Source of the DNA: Bradyrhizobium lablabi
Lineage (GTDB): Bacteria; Pseudomonadota; Alphaproteobacteria; Rhizobiales; Xanthobacteraceae
Length of the DNA stretch: 64,000 bases
Assembly: GCF_018131005.1 (NCBI RefSeq)
Contig: NZ_JAFCJK010000011.1
Location: 1 to 64,000, forward strand
Reading direction: 5' to 3'
The notes under the pieces are model-generated. The model was not told the DNA's origin and searched no databases. It was given only the letters and a program-made list of their open reading frames with translations. Position numbers and translations under genes: made by a program. Positions 34,979-43,796 of this stretch are shown piece after piece (the first letter of the stretch is position 1; each line of letters opens with the position of its first letter).

Positions 34979-36001
34979 ATGTTGAAGACTCGTATCACGG
35001 AGCAGTATGGATTGAAGATTCCATTCATCAACGCCGGCATGGCGTTCATCGCTACTGCGGCGCTGGCGCGGGCGGTGTGCGAGGCCGGCGGAATGGGGAT
35101 GTTGGGCGCCGCCGCAATGCCACCGGACGTGCTGCAGGCGGCGATCCGCGATGTCAAGGCAGTCAAGCCAAAGTGCTTCGGCGTCGACATCATTGCCCGG
35201 TTCAGCGCAATCGAGCACATCGAGGTGTGCATCGCGGAGAAGGTCCCGGTTGTCGTGTTCTTTTGGGATGATGTTCCGGACGAGTGGCTGTCGCGCCTGA
35301 GGGCGGCCGGCAGTCACGTCTGGTTTCAGGTTGGCAGCGTGGCCGAAGCGGAAGCTGCTGTGCGATCTGGCGCGCAGGGAATCGTGGTGCAAGGCAACGA
35401 GGCCGGCGGCCACAACCGGGCGGTCGCGGCCACGTTCTCATTGCTTCCCGCAGTCATCGACGCAGTCCCGTCCGTGCCCGTCGTCGCCGCTGGCGGCATT
35501 GCCGATGGCCGGACCGTTGCTGCTGCGCTCGCACTCGGCGCCGAGGCCGTCTGGGTGGGAACGCGCCTGCTCGCGAGCTTCGAGGCCTATGCCCACCCGC
35601 AGTACAAGGAGCGCGTCCTCGCTGCCGGCGTCGAGGACACAGCGCGCCATCTGATCTTCGGGCCGGAATTTCCCGATGCTTCGACCCGCGGGTTGCGCAA
35701 CCGCATCGTGCGGGAATGGGAGCGGCGCGACAATCCGCCGCCATACAGGGTGGTTTCGGAATCGGAGCTTCCGGTGATTGGTCAAGCCTGCATCTACGGG
35801 CAGGAAATTCCCATGAAACGGTTTTGTGGCTTTCCGCCAACCCCGGAATTCACCGGTGATTTCGACGAGATGAGCCTGCTGGCCGGCGAATCCGTCGGTC
35901 AGACCAGGCGACTGATGAGCGCGGCCGCCATTATCGATGAAATGATCAGCGGCGCCGAATCGGTGATCAGAAAGCGTTTCGGATCGATGGTCGTAGACTG
36001 A
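34979..36001 (+). CDS. Nitronate monooxygenase family FMN protein
   Basis: 340 residues, a TIM-barrel flavoprotein of the 2-nitropropane dioxygenase/NMO family. The catalytic His is His145 in GNEAGGH, and the FMN phosphate site is VPVVAAGGIADGRTVAAAL, then GAEAVWVGTRLLAS. It should oxidise alkyl nitronates or related substrates. GCGAGGGCATC precedes the ATG. FabK-type enoyl reductases share this fold but the GNEAGGHN motif is NMO-like. Confidence 0.87.
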   Translation: MLKTRITEQYGLKIPFINAGMAFIATAALARAVCEAGGMGMLGAAAMPPDVLQAAIRDVKAVKPKCFGVDIIARFSAIEHIEVCIAEKVPVVVFFWDDVPDEWLSRLRAAGSHVWFQVGSVAEAEAAVRSGAQGIVVQGNEAGGHNRAVAATFSLLPAVIDAVPSVPVVAAGGIADGRTVAAALALGAEAVWVGTRLLASFEAYAHPQYKERVLAAGVEDTARHLIFGPEFPDASTRGLRNRIVREWERRDNPPPYRVVSESELPVIGQACIYGQEIPMKRFCGFPPTPEFTGDFDEMSLLAGESVGQTRRLMSAAAIIDEMISGAESVIRKRFGSMVVD

Positions 36002-36179
36002 CGGCCAGAGCGACGCGATCCGGCACGTGTCTTCCGTCATTCTTGGCAAGCGCCATCACTTCCGCTCGACGATTTAATCCCGGAGTGAGCGCCGCACTGC
36101 ATCTGTTCGGCCATACGCCGGGCGAGGACGGCGACAGGAACGCCAGCCGCCTGGACAAGCGCAAGCACGCATCTGACCA

Positions 36180-36743
36180 TCAGGCGCCAAATCGCTTCAC
36201 CAGCTTTGAACCCTTAACGCTACCGATCTGCTGGTTGGTCAGGTCCCTGCCCATGCTCAGTCCCTTCGTCATGAGGTTGCTGCTGCGCTGCGCCGCCTGC
36301 TTCTCGTTGCTGTAGTCGATCTCGACATGGTCCAGACTCATCAGATGGCCGAGCTCATGGGCCCAGGCCCGTCCATTGGCGACGTCATTTCCATACCACT
36401 GGACGAAACTGGTCGGCTCGGGATCGCTGTCCTGGTACGAAGCTCCGCCCGCGGAGAGATTTTCAATCGGATTGACGAGGTAGATGTGGACGAAATCGTC
36501 CGGCTTATGCCGGAAGCTAAGAACATCCAGCACGCGCTGATCATTGTTGCGCACGCTCTTTGCCATGTCGAGCGGCTTGTCGATCACGCAATCCTTGATC
36601 ACAAACGCAACCTTCGCCTTTGACCAGATCGTATTGACCACGTTCAGGGCCTTTTTGGCCGTATCGCAGCTCCACTTCTCCGCCTCCTTGGCGCCCTGCT
36701 CGGCAAACGGCGTGATGTAAACTTTCAGCGGAATGGGGGACAT
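36180..36743 (-). CDS. Small metzincin-like zinc metalloprotease, no signal peptide
   Basis: 187 residues. The zinc motif is HELGHLMSLDH (129-139): His129, Glu130, His133 and His139 match HExxHxxGxxH, with Ser in place of the usual Gly. Met158 in SNLMTKG is a good Met-turn. These two features define metzincins. There is no signal peptide or transmembrane segment, so it is either cytosolic or exported by an unusual route. GGAGGAACTT precedes the ATG, supporting the start. No inhibitor gene is visible nearby. I do not recognise a precise family. Confidence 0.7.
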   Translation of the reverse strand: MSPIPLKVYITPFAEQGAKEAEKWSCDTAKKALNVVNTIWSKAKVAFVIKDCVIDKPLDMAKSVRNNDQRVLDVLSFRHKPDDFVHIYLVNPIENLSAGGASYQDSDPEPTSFVQWYGNDVANGRAWAHELGHLMSLDHVEIDYSNEKQAAQRSSNLMTKGLSMGRDLTNQQIGSVKGSKLVKRFGA

Positions 36744-36877
36744 AAGTTCCTCCGAGGTTTGGAGATCTCCACGAAATCTCCGTTATCGTCCGCGAAATCC
36801 GCGCACTGACCTGTTGCGCCGAGGATACTACTACAAAGGACGGCGCCCTAAGGCTTCGGCATTCATGTGGATCCGCC

Positions 36878-37663
36878 CTAATCCCGCACAACCGCCGCCG
36901 GCCGCCAGACCAGGAGGCGCTTCTCCACCAATGTCACGACCATGTCGATCAATAAGACGAACGCCGACAGCACGAACATGCCGGCGAACACGCCGGCGAC
37001 GTCGAACACGCCCTCGGCCTGCTGAATCAGGTAGCCGAGGCCGGCCGCGGCGCCGAGATATTCGCCGACCACGGCGCCGACCACCGCGAACCCGACCGAG
37101 GTGTGCAGCGAGGAGAACATCCAGGACAGCGCCGACGGCCAGTAGACGTGGCGCATCAATTGCCGCTCGCTCATGCCGAGCATGCGGCCGTTGTCGAGCA
37201 CGGTGGTCGAGACTTCCTTGACGCCCTGGTAGACGTTGAAGAACACGATGAAGAACACCAGCGTGACGCCGAGCGCGACCTTGGACAGGATGCCGAGCCC
37301 GAACCACAGCGCAAAGATCGGCGCCAGCACCACGCGCGGCAGCGCGTTGACCATCTTCACATAGGGATCGAACACCGCGGCGACGCGCGGTTGACGCGCG
37401 AACCAGAAGCCGACCAGGACGCCGCCAGCCGAGCCGATCACGAAGGCAAGGATCGATTCCCACAGGGTGATCAGAAGGTGCTTCCAGATCACGCCGGTCG
37501 AGAACCATTTTATGATCTGGCTGAACACGTCGACCGGATTGGAAAAGAAGAACGGCGGCAGCAGCACCGTTCCAAACACCGGGACGGTGGCAAAGACCTG
37601 CCACAGCGCCAGCGCGACGACGGCGACCAATACTTGCAGAAACAGCAGCGTCACTCGCGACAT
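36878..37663 (-). CDS. ABC transporter permease, NitT/TauT (SsuC/TauC) type
   Basis: 261 residues from ATG 37663, which shares one base with the stop of the ATPase gene (TGATG). About six membrane helices; the BPD_transp_1 coupling motif is GRMLGMSERQLMRHVYWPSALSWMF. It forms the channel for a nitrate/sulfonate/taurine-class solute. The longer upstream open frame is a shadow of the ATPase gene. No binding protein is adjacent. Confidence 0.88.
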   Translation of the reverse strand: MSRVTLLFLQVLVAVVALALWQVFATVPVFGTVLLPPFFFSNPVDVFSQIIKWFSTGVIWKHLLITLWESILAFVIGSAGGVLVGFWFARQPRVAAVFDPYVKMVNALPRVVLAPIFALWFGLGILSKVALGVTLVFFIVFFNVYQGVKEVSTTVLDNGRMLGMSERQLMRHVYWPSALSWMFSSLHTSVGFAVVGAVVGEYLGAAAGLGYLIQQAEGVFDVAGVFAGMFVLSAFVLLIDMVVTLVEKRLLVWRPAAVVRD

Positions 37664-38478
37664 CAGGCGGCCCCCGCCTGCGACGTCTGGGCATAGCCCT
37701 TCATCACCTCGTCCTTCAGCACGCCCCAGATCTCCCGGTGCAAGGCATGGAAATCCTTCTCCATGCGGATCTCGGATATGTCTCGTGGCCGCGGCAGCGC
37801 GATCCGCCAGTCGCCGATGATACGCGCGCCCGGACCGGCCGACATGATCACCACGCGATCGGCGAGCGCGATCGCTTCCTCGAGATCGTGGGTGACGAAC
37901 AGCACCGCCTTGCGGTCGGCGGTCCACAACTCCAGGAGCAGATTGCCCATGATCTGTCGCGTCTGCGCGTCAAGCGGCCCGAACGGCTCGTCCATCAGCA
38001 GGATCTTCGGATCGCGGATCAGCACCTGCGCGAGCCCGACCCGCTTGCGCTGGCCGCCGGAGAGCATGTGCGGATAGCGGTTGGCGAACGCGCCGAGCCC
38101 GACCGAGGTCAGCCATTTCTGTGCGCGCTCCAGTGCCGCAGCCCGCGGCGTGCCCTTGATCTCGAGCCCGATCGCAACATTGTCGATCGCGGTCTTCCAC
38201 GGAAACAATGCGTCAGCCTGAAACAGATAGCCGGCATCGCGGTTGAGACCCGCCAGCGGCTTGTCGAAGATCCGCACTGCGCCCGACACCGGCTTCAGCA
38301 GCCCGGCCGCGACGTTGAGCAGGGTAGACTTCCCGCAACCGGTAGGCCCGACGATGGCGACGAACTCGCCATGCGCCACCGACAGATTGGCCTTCTCGAC
38401 GGCGGTATAGACCCGGCCATCCGCCAATCGAAACCCCACCGTCGCGTCGCCGAGCGCGACCGCTGTTGGCTGTGCCAT
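37663..38478 (-). CDS. ABC transporter ATPase, NitT/TauT (SsuB/TauB) type
   Basis: 271 residues from ATG 38478 (a GTG two codons earlier at 38484 is possible). Walker A GPTGCGKST, signature LSGGQRKRVGLAQ, Walker B ILLMDEPFGPLDAQTR and H-loop FVTHDLEEAI are all intact. It is coupled with the permease by a TGATG junction. Probable partner of the distant binding protein at 29004-30032. Confidence 0.9.
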   Translation of the reverse strand: MAQPTAVALGDATVGFRLADGRVYTAVEKANLSVAHGEFVAIVGPTGCGKSTLLNVAAGLLKPVSGAVRIFDKPLAGLNRDAGYLFQADALFPWKTAIDNVAIGLEIKGTPRAAALERAQKWLTSVGLGAFANRYPHMLSGGQRKRVGLAQVLIRDPKILLMDEPFGPLDAQTRQIMGNLLLELWTADRKAVLFVTHDLEEAIALADRVVIMSAGPGARIIGDWRIALPRPRDISEIRMEKDFHALHREIWGVLKDEVMKGYAQTSQAGAA

Positions 38479-38553
38479 CTCCACGCGCGTGTTCCCCTTT
38501 TGGTTCGCGGGATGGCTTAGCGGTTATGCGCGGCGAGTTCAACGCGGCGGGCC

Positions 38554-38588
38554 CGGTGCGGGAGGACGCGCTTGCCCTCCCGCGACCG
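38554..38588 (-). terminator. Terminator-like hairpin after the RTX-type gene
   Basis: A stem GCGGGAGG/CCTCCCGC, extended by CGGT/ACCG with one bulge, encloses a ten-base loop. It lies just beyond the stop of the gene at 38597 and before the ATPase gene. There is no T-tract, so termination may be rho-assisted. Confidence 0.5.
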
Positions 38589-38596
38589 GCGTTAGA

Positions 38597-41350
38597 TTAG
38601 ACGAGAAGCCCGTTGGTCGCGTGCGCGTAGGCCTGCCACTGCTGATCAAGCACGATGGTCTCGTGGCTGCCGTTGTTCTGGCTGATATCCAGCACCAGAT
38701 CGTTGAGGCCGCCGCGATGGGCGGCGACATCGGCGGACCCCTTGATCAGGTCGGCAAGAGCCGCCATCGAATTCACCACCACGCCGGACCCCCCGCCCTC
38801 GCCGGTATCGAGCACCGTCGCGGGATGGGCGCCATTGGACGCGAAGGTGCCGGCCTCGTAGTCGTAGAACACCAGGCTGTCGCCCTTGGCGAAGTTGAGG
38901 TCGAACACGGTATCGGTCGCGCGCTGACCCGCGCTTTGGTCGGTGCCGTTGAAGCGGAACTGGTCGGCTCCGACGCCGGCGTACAACAGATCGCTGCCGC
39001 CACCGCCATTGAGCACGTCGGAATGCAGGCCGCCGATCAGCACGTCGTTGCCGCCCTTGCCGTCGAGGAAGCTGCCCACCGCGCTGAACAAATTCGCGAT
39101 CAGCAGATTGCTGCCGCTGGTGCCCGGAACCAGATTGTCCGAGACCACGGTGACGCTGGTGCCGCCGTGACCGTCCGACGCAAGCTGGAAGTTCAGCCCG
39201 GAGGCGTAAGCATGCGAATCCAGTTGCAGCGAGATCGAGCCGGAGTTGCCACCGGTGATGGTGAGCACGTTATCGGCCGACAGCGTCGCATGCGTCGCCT
39301 TGCCAATGCCGGCAAGATCGATAGTGTCGCCAACGGCAAAGCCTTCGATCGTGTTGGCAAGATGGCCGTGATCCAGCGCCGCCTTGTCGATGCGAAGCGT
39401 CTGCGCGCCGGCCTCGAAGGTGATGGCCCCGGTACCGGCCGCGCCCAGCGACGCGAGCTCAAGCGTGCCAGCATGCAGGCTCGTGCCGCCGCCATAGCTG
39501 TTCGACTGGGTCAACACGGTGGTGCCGCTGCCGGCTTGGTCGAACCCGCCCTCGCCTGAAATGACCGAGTTGAACACGAAGGTGTCGGAGTGGCTGACGC
39601 CCAGCACGCCGTTGTCGGCGATCGCACCGGTGAGGGAACCGGCCGCGCCGAGCGTCAGCCGCGCGCCTGCCTCGATCGTGATGCCGGATGCAAAGCTTTC
39701 GGCGTCGGCGACCGTCCAGTTGCCGCCCTGCACGTTAAGCACCTCGAAATTGGCGACATGCGCCAGCGTACCCGCGCCGGCGCCAAGCAGGTTAAACGTG
39801 TCGATGCCGTCGCCACCGTCGATCGCCGCCGTGAACACCGAGCCCGCATAGTCGTTCAGCGTGTCGTTGCCGCCACCCATGCCGATGCTGCCGTCGATCG
39901 TACCCTTGTTGGTGATGGTGTCGGCTAGGATATCGGTGATCGAGATCGCCTCGCCGTTGCCGCCGCGGATCAGGCCTTCGTTGTAGATCGTGGTCGCAGC
40001 GAAGGCGTTGCCGAGATTGCTGTCGTCAACGGTGATGGCGCGTTCGACGCTGTCGAGCGTGCCGTAATTGGTGATGCTGCCGCCACCGACCGTGACCGCT
40101 TCGACAAGAATGCCGTCGGTGTGGCCGGTCGCGGTGATGGTCCCGCGGTTGGTCAAGGCGATCAGACCGTCGACATCGATACCGTCGCCATCGCCGATGC
40201 CATCGGCATGGCCGGTGATGAAACCGGCATTGACGATGGTGGTCGTTGAGGTGCTGGCGGTATCGAGGTTGATGCCGGCGCCGGCGTCGCCGATGATGCT
40301 GCCGCCGAGGTCGTTGGTCACGGTCACCGGCTGGTCGCCGGTGATGCCGTGACGAGCACCCTCGATCAGGCCGCCATCGTGATTGTTGACAACCCCACCG
40401 GCATTGCCCTGGAAGTCGATGCCGTCATTGCCGGTGCTGCCCGGCGCGCTGTGGCTGAGAATGCGCCCGGAATTGTCGATCACCATGTTGACGCCGCCGC
40501 GGATCGCATCGGCGTCCGCCGCCTGGATCAGGCCGGTGGACCCATTGGTCAGATGGACCGTGCCGGTCGCCGACACCAGATCGGCGAAGTCGATCGCCTG
40601 CCCGTTGCTTGCACCCGTACCGGTCGACTGGATCGTTCCGGAATTGTCGAGCGTCACGACATAGGCCGCATTGAGCGGCAAGGTGCTCGCGGTGATGCGG
40701 ACGGTATCAGCCTGCGACTGGATGACGCCGTGCTGCTGGTTGGTCAGCGTGAACGACGCGAGGTTGGCGAGGCTCGAGGTGTTGAGGTTGATGCCCCGGC
40801 TTGCGGACGCCGTGGCGTCGATCAGCCCGTCATTGGTGATCGTGGTGGTGCCCGCCCCCGGCCGGATCGCGTCGTCTCCGCTGGCTCCGATGACCGCGCC
40901 AGCATGATTGATGATGTTGATGACCGCGGTGGCCGAGGTGATCGATGCGAAGTCCAGCGCCTGGCCGCTGGCATGCGCGACGATGTTGTTGGAGGCGTCG
41001 AGCGCGCCGGAGACGATATAGCCGGAATTGTCGACCGCGATCGTCCCGTTCGAGACATTGGTGTTGACGCGGAATGCGTCGTTGCTCGACGCGACCAGCT
41101 TGGCGCCGGCTTCGTTGATCAGCCTGAAGCTGCCGGTCGAGAACGAACCCGACGTGTCGATGCCACGGGTGGCGGCACTGATGGTGCCGGCATTGTCAAT
41201 GACGACGCCGGGGGTGGTCGACCCGCCGGTCCAGGTAATGTCAGTCGTAGCGGAGAGGACGCCGCCCGCCTCGATCGTGCCGGTATCGTTGCCGCCAACA
41301 GTCTGACCGGACGCGACCGTAGAACCGCTTGCCACGGTGAAAGTAGACAT
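38597..41350 (-). CDS. Large repetitive RTX-type surface/secreted protein
   Basis: 917 residues. The N-terminus MSTFTVASGSTVASGQTVGG lacks a signal peptide. Residues about 1-560 are tandem beta-helix-type repeats with recurring units like VDNSGTI, TNDGLID and ITNYGTL. At about 560-680 is an autotransporter-associated segment (SNSYGGGTSLHAGTLELAS). Near residues 780-810 there is an RTX calcium-binding run, GGNDVLIGGLHSDVLNGGGGSDLLYAG. This layout fits a type I-secreted adhesin using an uncleaved C-terminal signal. GGAGGGGGC precedes the ATG. No type I exporter gene is nearby. The role in attachment or biofilm is inference. Confidence 0.8.
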   Translation of the reverse strand: MSTFTVASGSTVASGQTVGGNDTGTIEAGGVLSATTDITWTGGSTTPGVVIDNAGTISAATRGIDTSGSFSTGSFRLINEAGAKLVASSNDAFRVNTNVSNGTIAVDNSGYIVSGALDASNNIVAHASGQALDFASITSATAVINIINHAGAVIGASGDDAIRPGAGTTTITNDGLIDATASASRGINLNTSSLANLASFTLTNQQHGVIQSQADTVRITASTLPLNAAYVVTLDNSGTIQSTGTGASNGQAIDFADLVSATGTVHLTNGSTGLIQAADADAIRGGVNMVIDNSGRILSHSAPGSTGNDGIDFQGNAGGVVNNHDGGLIEGARHGITGDQPVTVTNDLGGSIIGDAGAGINLDTASTSTTTIVNAGFITGHADGIGDGDGIDVDGLIALTNRGTITATGHTDGILVEAVTVGGGSITNYGTLDSVERAITVDDSNLGNAFAATTIYNEGLIRGGNGEAISITDILADTITNKGTIDGSIGMGGGNDTLNDYAGSVFTAAIDGGDGIDTFNLLGAGAGTLAHVANFEVLNVQGGNWTVADAESFASGITIEAGARLTLGAAGSLTGAIADNGVLGVSHSDTFVFNSVISGEGGFDQAGSGTTVLTQSNSYGGGTSLHAGTLELASLGAAGTGAITFEAGAQTLRIDKAALDHGHLANTIEGFAVGDTIDLAGIGKATHATLSADNVLTITGGNSGSISLQLDSHAYASGLNFQLASDGHGGTSVTVVSDNLVPGTSGSNLLIANLFSAVGSFLDGKGGNDVLIGGLHSDVLNGGGGSDLLYAGVGADQFRFNGTDQSAGQRATDTVFDLNFAKGDSLVFYDYEAGTFASNGAHPATVLDTGEGGGSGVVVNSMAALADLIKGSADVAAHRGGLNDLVLDISQNNGSHETIVLDQQWQAYAHATNGLLV

Positions 41351-41551
41351 GCCCCCTCCAATGTGTCTGAAAATGACGCTGACCAGCGCCGGGAAATTCG
41401 CGAGTCGAGCCGCGACCGGTACCGGGTGTGCGTGACGGTGCGATGACGCGCGAGCGCCGACGCCTTGGATGCTAGCCCGGTTAATAACGCCGGTGGTGGG
41501 TCCGGCGCTTCACCGGGTCCTCTTTGCTGGTTGGATCGCGATCAGGTGGCG

Positions 41552-42262
41552 CTATTGGCGGTCGGCCGCGGGCTTGTCATCGTCTTCGCCCAAACAGCGG
41601 ATGACGAAGGCCGGCGTGTCGCGCGGCAGGATTCGCGCCGCACGCGCCTTGAGGCGGCACTCCAGTTGCGCCATCAGACGGGCCTTGCGGTTCTCGCTCG
41701 GCAGCGAGGTCTGCCGCAAGCGACGCAACGTCATCGGCGAACCGTCCGACTCGAAGTTCAGTTCGTATCGCCTGCCGAGCAGATCGGTTGCGCCGCAGGA
41801 TATGCTCGATATCTGCCGCGTCACAAAGCTTCCGACCTGGCGGCACGAGCCGGTCGACATCTCCACCAGCGGCACCGGCAGGCCGTCGACCCTCGGGCGG
41901 TCTCGGGATTTGAGCAGCATGCGGTCGACCGAGAGTTCGAAGAGATTGTCCCCGACCCGCTCGGCGTTCTCGCCGGAGAACGAGACGATGTGGCTGGTGT
42001 CGGCGGGGTCGTTGAGCACGACGGTGAACTCCGAACGGCCGCGCTGGTTGTGGAAGTAGGCGACCGCCCTGCACGTATAGCTGCGTCCGGCGATGTTGAG
42101 GTGGCTGCAGGTACCGGACATCAGTGCATAAAGGTCGACGTCGTAGACCGGCTCGGCAGCGGCGGACAGGGGCCAGCAGCCGAACGCGATTGCGAGCAGC
42201 CGTGCGGCGCAGGATGCGAGCGTGCGGGATCGACTGGTGACGCGATCGATGGGCGGGCGCAT
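41552..42262 (-). CDS. Exported hypothetical protein with conserved cysteines
   Basis: 236 residues from ATG 42262. A hydrophobic signal (SCAARLLAIAFGCWPLSAAAE) follows a basic head. The mature part has Cys residues in SGTCSHLNIAGRSYTCRAV, TGSCRQVG and SISCGATDL, suggesting disulfides in the periplasm. I do not recognise a family. It lies between the HD gene and the RTX-type gene on the same strand. Confidence 0.65.
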   Translation of the reverse strand: MRPPIDRVTSRSRTLASCAARLLAIAFGCWPLSAAAEPVYDVDLYALMSGTCSHLNIAGRSYTCRAVAYFHNQRGRSEFTVVLNDPADTSHIVSFSGENAERVGDNLFELSVDRMLLKSRDRPRVDGLPVPLVEMSTGSCRQVGSFVTRQISSISCGATDLLGRRYELNFESDGSPMTLRRLRQTSLPSENRKARLMAQLECRLKARAARILPRDTPAFVIRCLGEDDDKPAADRQ

Positions 42263-42352
42263 GGCCCAAGGTCGCCGATTTCGATCGACTGCGCAACAAT
42301 TGACGCAGGGGTGAAGGCTCCGCCCCACAGCACGTGGATTGCGTGGATCTCC

Positions 42353-43189
42353 TCAGATCTGCGGTCCGGACAGCGTGACTTCGCGCTCGGCGCGAAACAC
42401 ATTGCTGTAGAGGTTCGCAATCCACTGTCGACCGCTCGCCGTCATGTTGAGGTAGCCGATCGCGCTCTGGATGTGTGGCGCCACCATGTTCCAGTAGAAC
42501 TGGGGATAACGGTCGACGATATCGGCCGGCGAATCATAGCCGAGCTGGCGATTGATCCCGACCTCCTCGAACTCGTGATAGAGAGCATTGGCCTTCCTGA
42601 TGTAGTTGGGATCGCCGAGTTGGCCGATGAAATCCGCCGCACGGACGATCGCCGCCTCATCATCATATTCCTGACCTTCATTCGCGGGGAAGCGCGTGCC
42701 CTCGATGTTGCGCGCGACCCGCTCGCGGTCGAGCGGGAGCACCTTCGCCAGCCGGTCCATAACGTAGAGCTTCGACCGATCGACATGGTAGGGCATCAGG
42801 CCAGCGTCCGACGAGCCGCGCGGCAATGCCACCTTCTTGCCGGTCGCGTCGATGACGTAGCCATCCGGACCGTCGCCCCTCAAGAGGCCGCGCACGTAAC
42901 CGATGTCATGGGTCAGGCAGGCGATGATCGTATGCGTGTAGTCCTCGGCGGTGACATGGGTATGCAGCGCGCGGCCGCGGATGAGGTCGTGCCCCGCCAG
43001 CGTGACGAGCATCGTATGCTCGACGTTGTGGTAGAGCGCATCGCTGTTGCCGATGCATTCCAGCGCGATACGCGCGGCGGCCGGGAGGAGTTCCCCAAAG
43101 CGCGCCTGCTCAGCCCCGAACGTGCGATCCACATGCGCCGCGAGAAACTTCTCCAAGGCATTTGCTGCCAACTCAGGTAACGTCATCAT
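42353..43189 (-). CDS. HD-domain metal-dependent phosphohydrolase
   Basis: 278 residues. HD-domain motifs are present: His54 and His58 in YHNVEHTM, and the HD pair His94-Asp95 in CLTHDIGYVRG. A later Asp lies in VRAADFIGQLGD. It probably hydrolyses a phosphate ester such as a (cyclic) nucleotide, in the cytosol. It may be co-transcribed with the exported protein gene downstream (90-bp gap). Confidence 0.8.
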   Translation of the reverse strand: MMTLPELAANALEKFLAAHVDRTFGAEQARFGELLPAAARIALECIGNSDALYHNVEHTMLVTLAGHDLIRGRALHTHVTAEDYTHTIIACLTHDIGYVRGLLRGDGPDGYVIDATGKKVALPRGSSDAGLMPYHVDRSKLYVMDRLAKVLPLDRERVARNIEGTRFPANEGQEYDDEAAIVRAADFIGQLGDPNYIRKANALYHEFEEVGINRQLGYDSPADIVDRYPQFYWNMVAPHIQSAIGYLNMTASGRQWIANLYSNVFRAEREVTLSGPQI

Positions 43190-43419
43190 CGCTGCTGCCC
43201 CGGCCCGTGCAACGCTCCTCGCCCGCCCTCAATCTTACGTCGTTGTGAAAACTATAGCGCATCTGTCGCCGGGCGGCTACGCGCCGCACGCCGCGGCCTC
43301 CTCGGCCGGCCGTATTTTTCCGGGATTGCTCACCGCGACGCCGATGGCGGTGATGATGGCACGAACCCTGCATGAGTGAGTCGTGTCAGACCGGGTATCC
43401 CCTACCAGCAAAGGCCGTC

Positions 43420-43635
43420 ATGCTCGTTACTCTTGTCGCCATCCTCTGCAACGCCCAGCTCTGCATGGAGAAGGTCGTCACCACCAGCGATCAATCCGGC
43501 ATTACCATGAACGCCTGCGCGGTGAACGGGCAAATCGGTATCGCCGACTGGCTCGCCAAGGGGCCATATCACGCCTGGAAACTGCAGCGCTACAAATGCG
43601 TCGTGGGCAAATACGTGCCCAAGAACCAGGTGTGA
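43420..43635 (+). CDS. Small exported hypothetical protein
   Basis: 71 residues from ATG 43420 with AAAGG upstream; an earlier in-frame ATG at 43372 would add 16 residues. The N-terminus MLVTLVAILCNAQLCMEKVV is hydrophobic, and Cys residues recur (CNAQLC, NACAVNG, YKCVVGKY). The wording GIADWLAKGPYH is familiar from small Bradyrhizobium proteins of unknown function; that is from memory. Confidence 0.6.
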   Translation: MLVTLVAILCNAQLCMEKVVTTSDQSGITMNACAVNGQIGIADWLAKGPYHAWKLQRYKCVVGKYVPKNQV

Positions 43636-43796
43636 CCCGTTCGCTGCCCGACCGGTGCAGGGTCGCGGCTTCGTGATTATCTGACACGGAACAGCCCGAG
43701 AACCGAGGCGGCGAACGCGCCTTTCGGCTCGAGTCAAGGTCCCATTTATGGGCTATCACTGTCGTTCATGATGGTGAGGCTTGAGGTTGCTCCGCG

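Noticed and set aside
36002..36179. Possible small gene between the nitronate monooxygenase and metzincin genes
   Set aside because: The only frame overlaps the 3' end of the monooxygenase gene and lacks a start signal.
40349..41446. Long plus-strand frame antisense to the RTX-type gene
   Set aside because: Biased Asp/Arg/Gly composition is the mirror of the repeat-rich minus gene; the minus strand has the ribosome site and the RTX motif.
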